21,047 nucleotides of DNA from Trichosphaerium sp. ATCC 40318 (lineage: Eukaryota > Discosea > Flabellinia > Trichosidae): NCBI GenBank assembly GCA_038496445.1, contig JALMLS010000001.1:1-21047 (forward strand), in the 5' to 3' direction. Under the pieces are notes generated by a model, which worked only from the letters and a program-made list of their open reading frames with translations, was not told the DNA's origin and did not search any database. Position numbers and translations under genes: made by a program. Below, one piece after another: positions 20,013 through 21,047 of the stretch. Position 1 is the first letter of the stretch. Each line of letters begins with the position of its first letter.

Positions 20013-21047
20013 GAAAAAACACTTCCAAGTAGCTCCAGAAAGCGACACTGTGCCTAAACAAACTGTACTGGACGTATGACTTTGACACGGTGTCAAGTAT
20101 CATTAACACAAATCATCTAACGCACAACAAGGTTATTGAACACCATGGCGTATCAACAAAGGATAATAGAATCTCAAACGACATAGCTAACTTGTCAGAA
20201 AGTATTGATTTTTCAACGTTCGAAAAGCTTCTCAATGAACACCTCCTCATATCTAGGACTCTCAAACGTACGCAGATATTACTACCACTAACAACTTTTA
20301 CATAATAAACTGCATTTAGAGGAGCTTGCTATCGCTGACTTCCCAGGATTTGCTTCAAAGGTGAGATACCAAAATTAGTAAAACAAATACTTAAACACTC
20401 ATTAAAGACAAGACAATTGTTTAAACAAACTATGCAAGATAAACGTGGAGAACCCGCCGCTTATATACCACAATTGGCAAGAGTTAACCCTGATCTCTTC
20501 GGTACCAGCACTGCTTCTTTTATTCTTGCAATGTTTACGGTTTACCAGGCGTGTCTGTTTGTTCAGTTGATGGACAACGATTGAACTTGGGTGATTACAA
20601 CGAAGAATTTTCTGTAAGCAAGATAGACGATATTCAAGCTAGATCAAGTCTTATTGTTATAGGTCCAATCTACTTGCAAGACAATCAACTATTGCATGGC
20701 ATTACAAGAAAACGGTGAGAACTATGTACACAAGCATGTAGGGTGAGTACTTGTGTAGTTACATTCTTTGATTCCATACCTTACTTTCTATTGATTACAG
20801 GCGTGAAGCATCTGGGAGAAACTTTAACGAGCGAGTGTTGAATGCCGATGGTCTACCACATAATCCACTTATAAACAGTGGCGCTATCATGACTTGCTCC
20901 CTTCTTAAACAGAAAGATGAAGCACTCACTGATGTTCGTTCATTGTATTGCACTGACACTTATTTTGGATAACTAGAGGTGGGATAAAGTGGAGGACACG
21001 TGGAGTAAATTAATAGGCGGTGGACGTGTAGGATTTGCTAATTCTGT
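20013..21047 (+). CDS. GLS: Glutaminase, kidney/GLS type, partial at both ends
   Basis: Exons 20013-20073, 20132-20267, 20320-20360, 20408-20501, 20549-20613, 20663-20742, 20801-20933 and 20977-21047 (cut by the window) join in phase. Glutaminase hydrolyses glutamine to glutamate and ammonia, usually in mitochondria in this family. The first exons match the EF-hand-like N-terminal domain of GLS (VLDVIEHHGVSTKDNRI; KLLNEHLLISRTLKQ; LAIADFPGFASK). The catalytic domain follows: AAYIPQLARVNPDLFGVSV with the substrate-site Tyr; CSVDGQRLNLGD; QSTCKTINYCMAL with the catalytic Ser-x-x-Lys pair; HVGREASGRNFNERVLNADG; LPHNPLINSGAIMTCSLLKQ with the substrate-binding Asn; and DTWSKLIGGGRVGFANS. The last donor is unusual (GTTCGT, 43-nt intron). 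The start codon is unresolved. An intact, probably active enzyme is likely, but later catalytic residues lie outside the window. Confidence 0.9.

Noticed and set aside
1-21047. tRNA, rRNA or other structured RNA genes
   Set aside because: I saw no cloverleaf, rRNA-like block or other recognisable RNA gene on either strand, though I could not run a covariance search.

Overview
This is nuclear DNA of an intron-dense eukaryote, probably a protist or fungus-like lineage. The genes have many short GT-AG introns, mostly about 30-95 nt; half of the 30 introns in the largest gene have GTAC donors. There is no operon-like packing. The coding content is eukaryotic: a DCAF1-type ubiquitin-ligase receptor, F-box proteins, a Crinkler-like nuclease-kinase and a kidney-type glutaminase. 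I cannot name the species. Many real exons here have no ATG of their own, so I joined them by hand; each joined model was accepted only when splice phase and total length agreed.

Layout. 1-286 (-): start of an F-box/MORN-like gene cut by the window edge. 287-1842: no supported gene. 1843-8063 (-): DCAF1, 31 exons, 1274 codons, closing in frame from end to end. 8325-9440 (+): a five-exon single-pass membrane protein, divergent from DCAF1. 9811-16179 (+): a single-exon F-box/LRR gene split in two by a 5.5-kb DNA transposon at 10236-15739. 16507-19038 (-): an eight-exon SAP / coiled-coil / PD-(D/E)xK / protein-kinase protein of the Crinkler (CR effector) type. 20013-21047 (+): glutaminase, running off the right edge.

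The most notable structure is the transposon. It has about 51-bp terminal inverted repeats, each built from a duplicated core, and is flanked by a 4-bp TACA target duplication. Removing the element plus one TACA restores a 286-codon F-box/LRR frame without stops. It carries two divergent spliced genes. One is a transposase-like protein with an RNase H-like D...DN...GHTHxDxD signature (DUF7869-like), Cys clusters and a Tudor-like C-terminus. The other is an unrecognised 380-aa protein with a basic nuclear-localisation-like patch, a coiled coil and an acidic tail. Between them lies an AT-rich array of CACATGTG/CACATATG palindromes, a plausible shared promoter or transposase-binding region. The intact frames and perfect duplication suggest a recent insertion.

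DCAF1 (CRL4 class) and the F-box genes (SCF class) are substrate receptors of different cullin ligases; nothing suggests that they work together. The nuclease-kinase and the transposon are both typical of accessory, fast-evolving eukaryotic regions.
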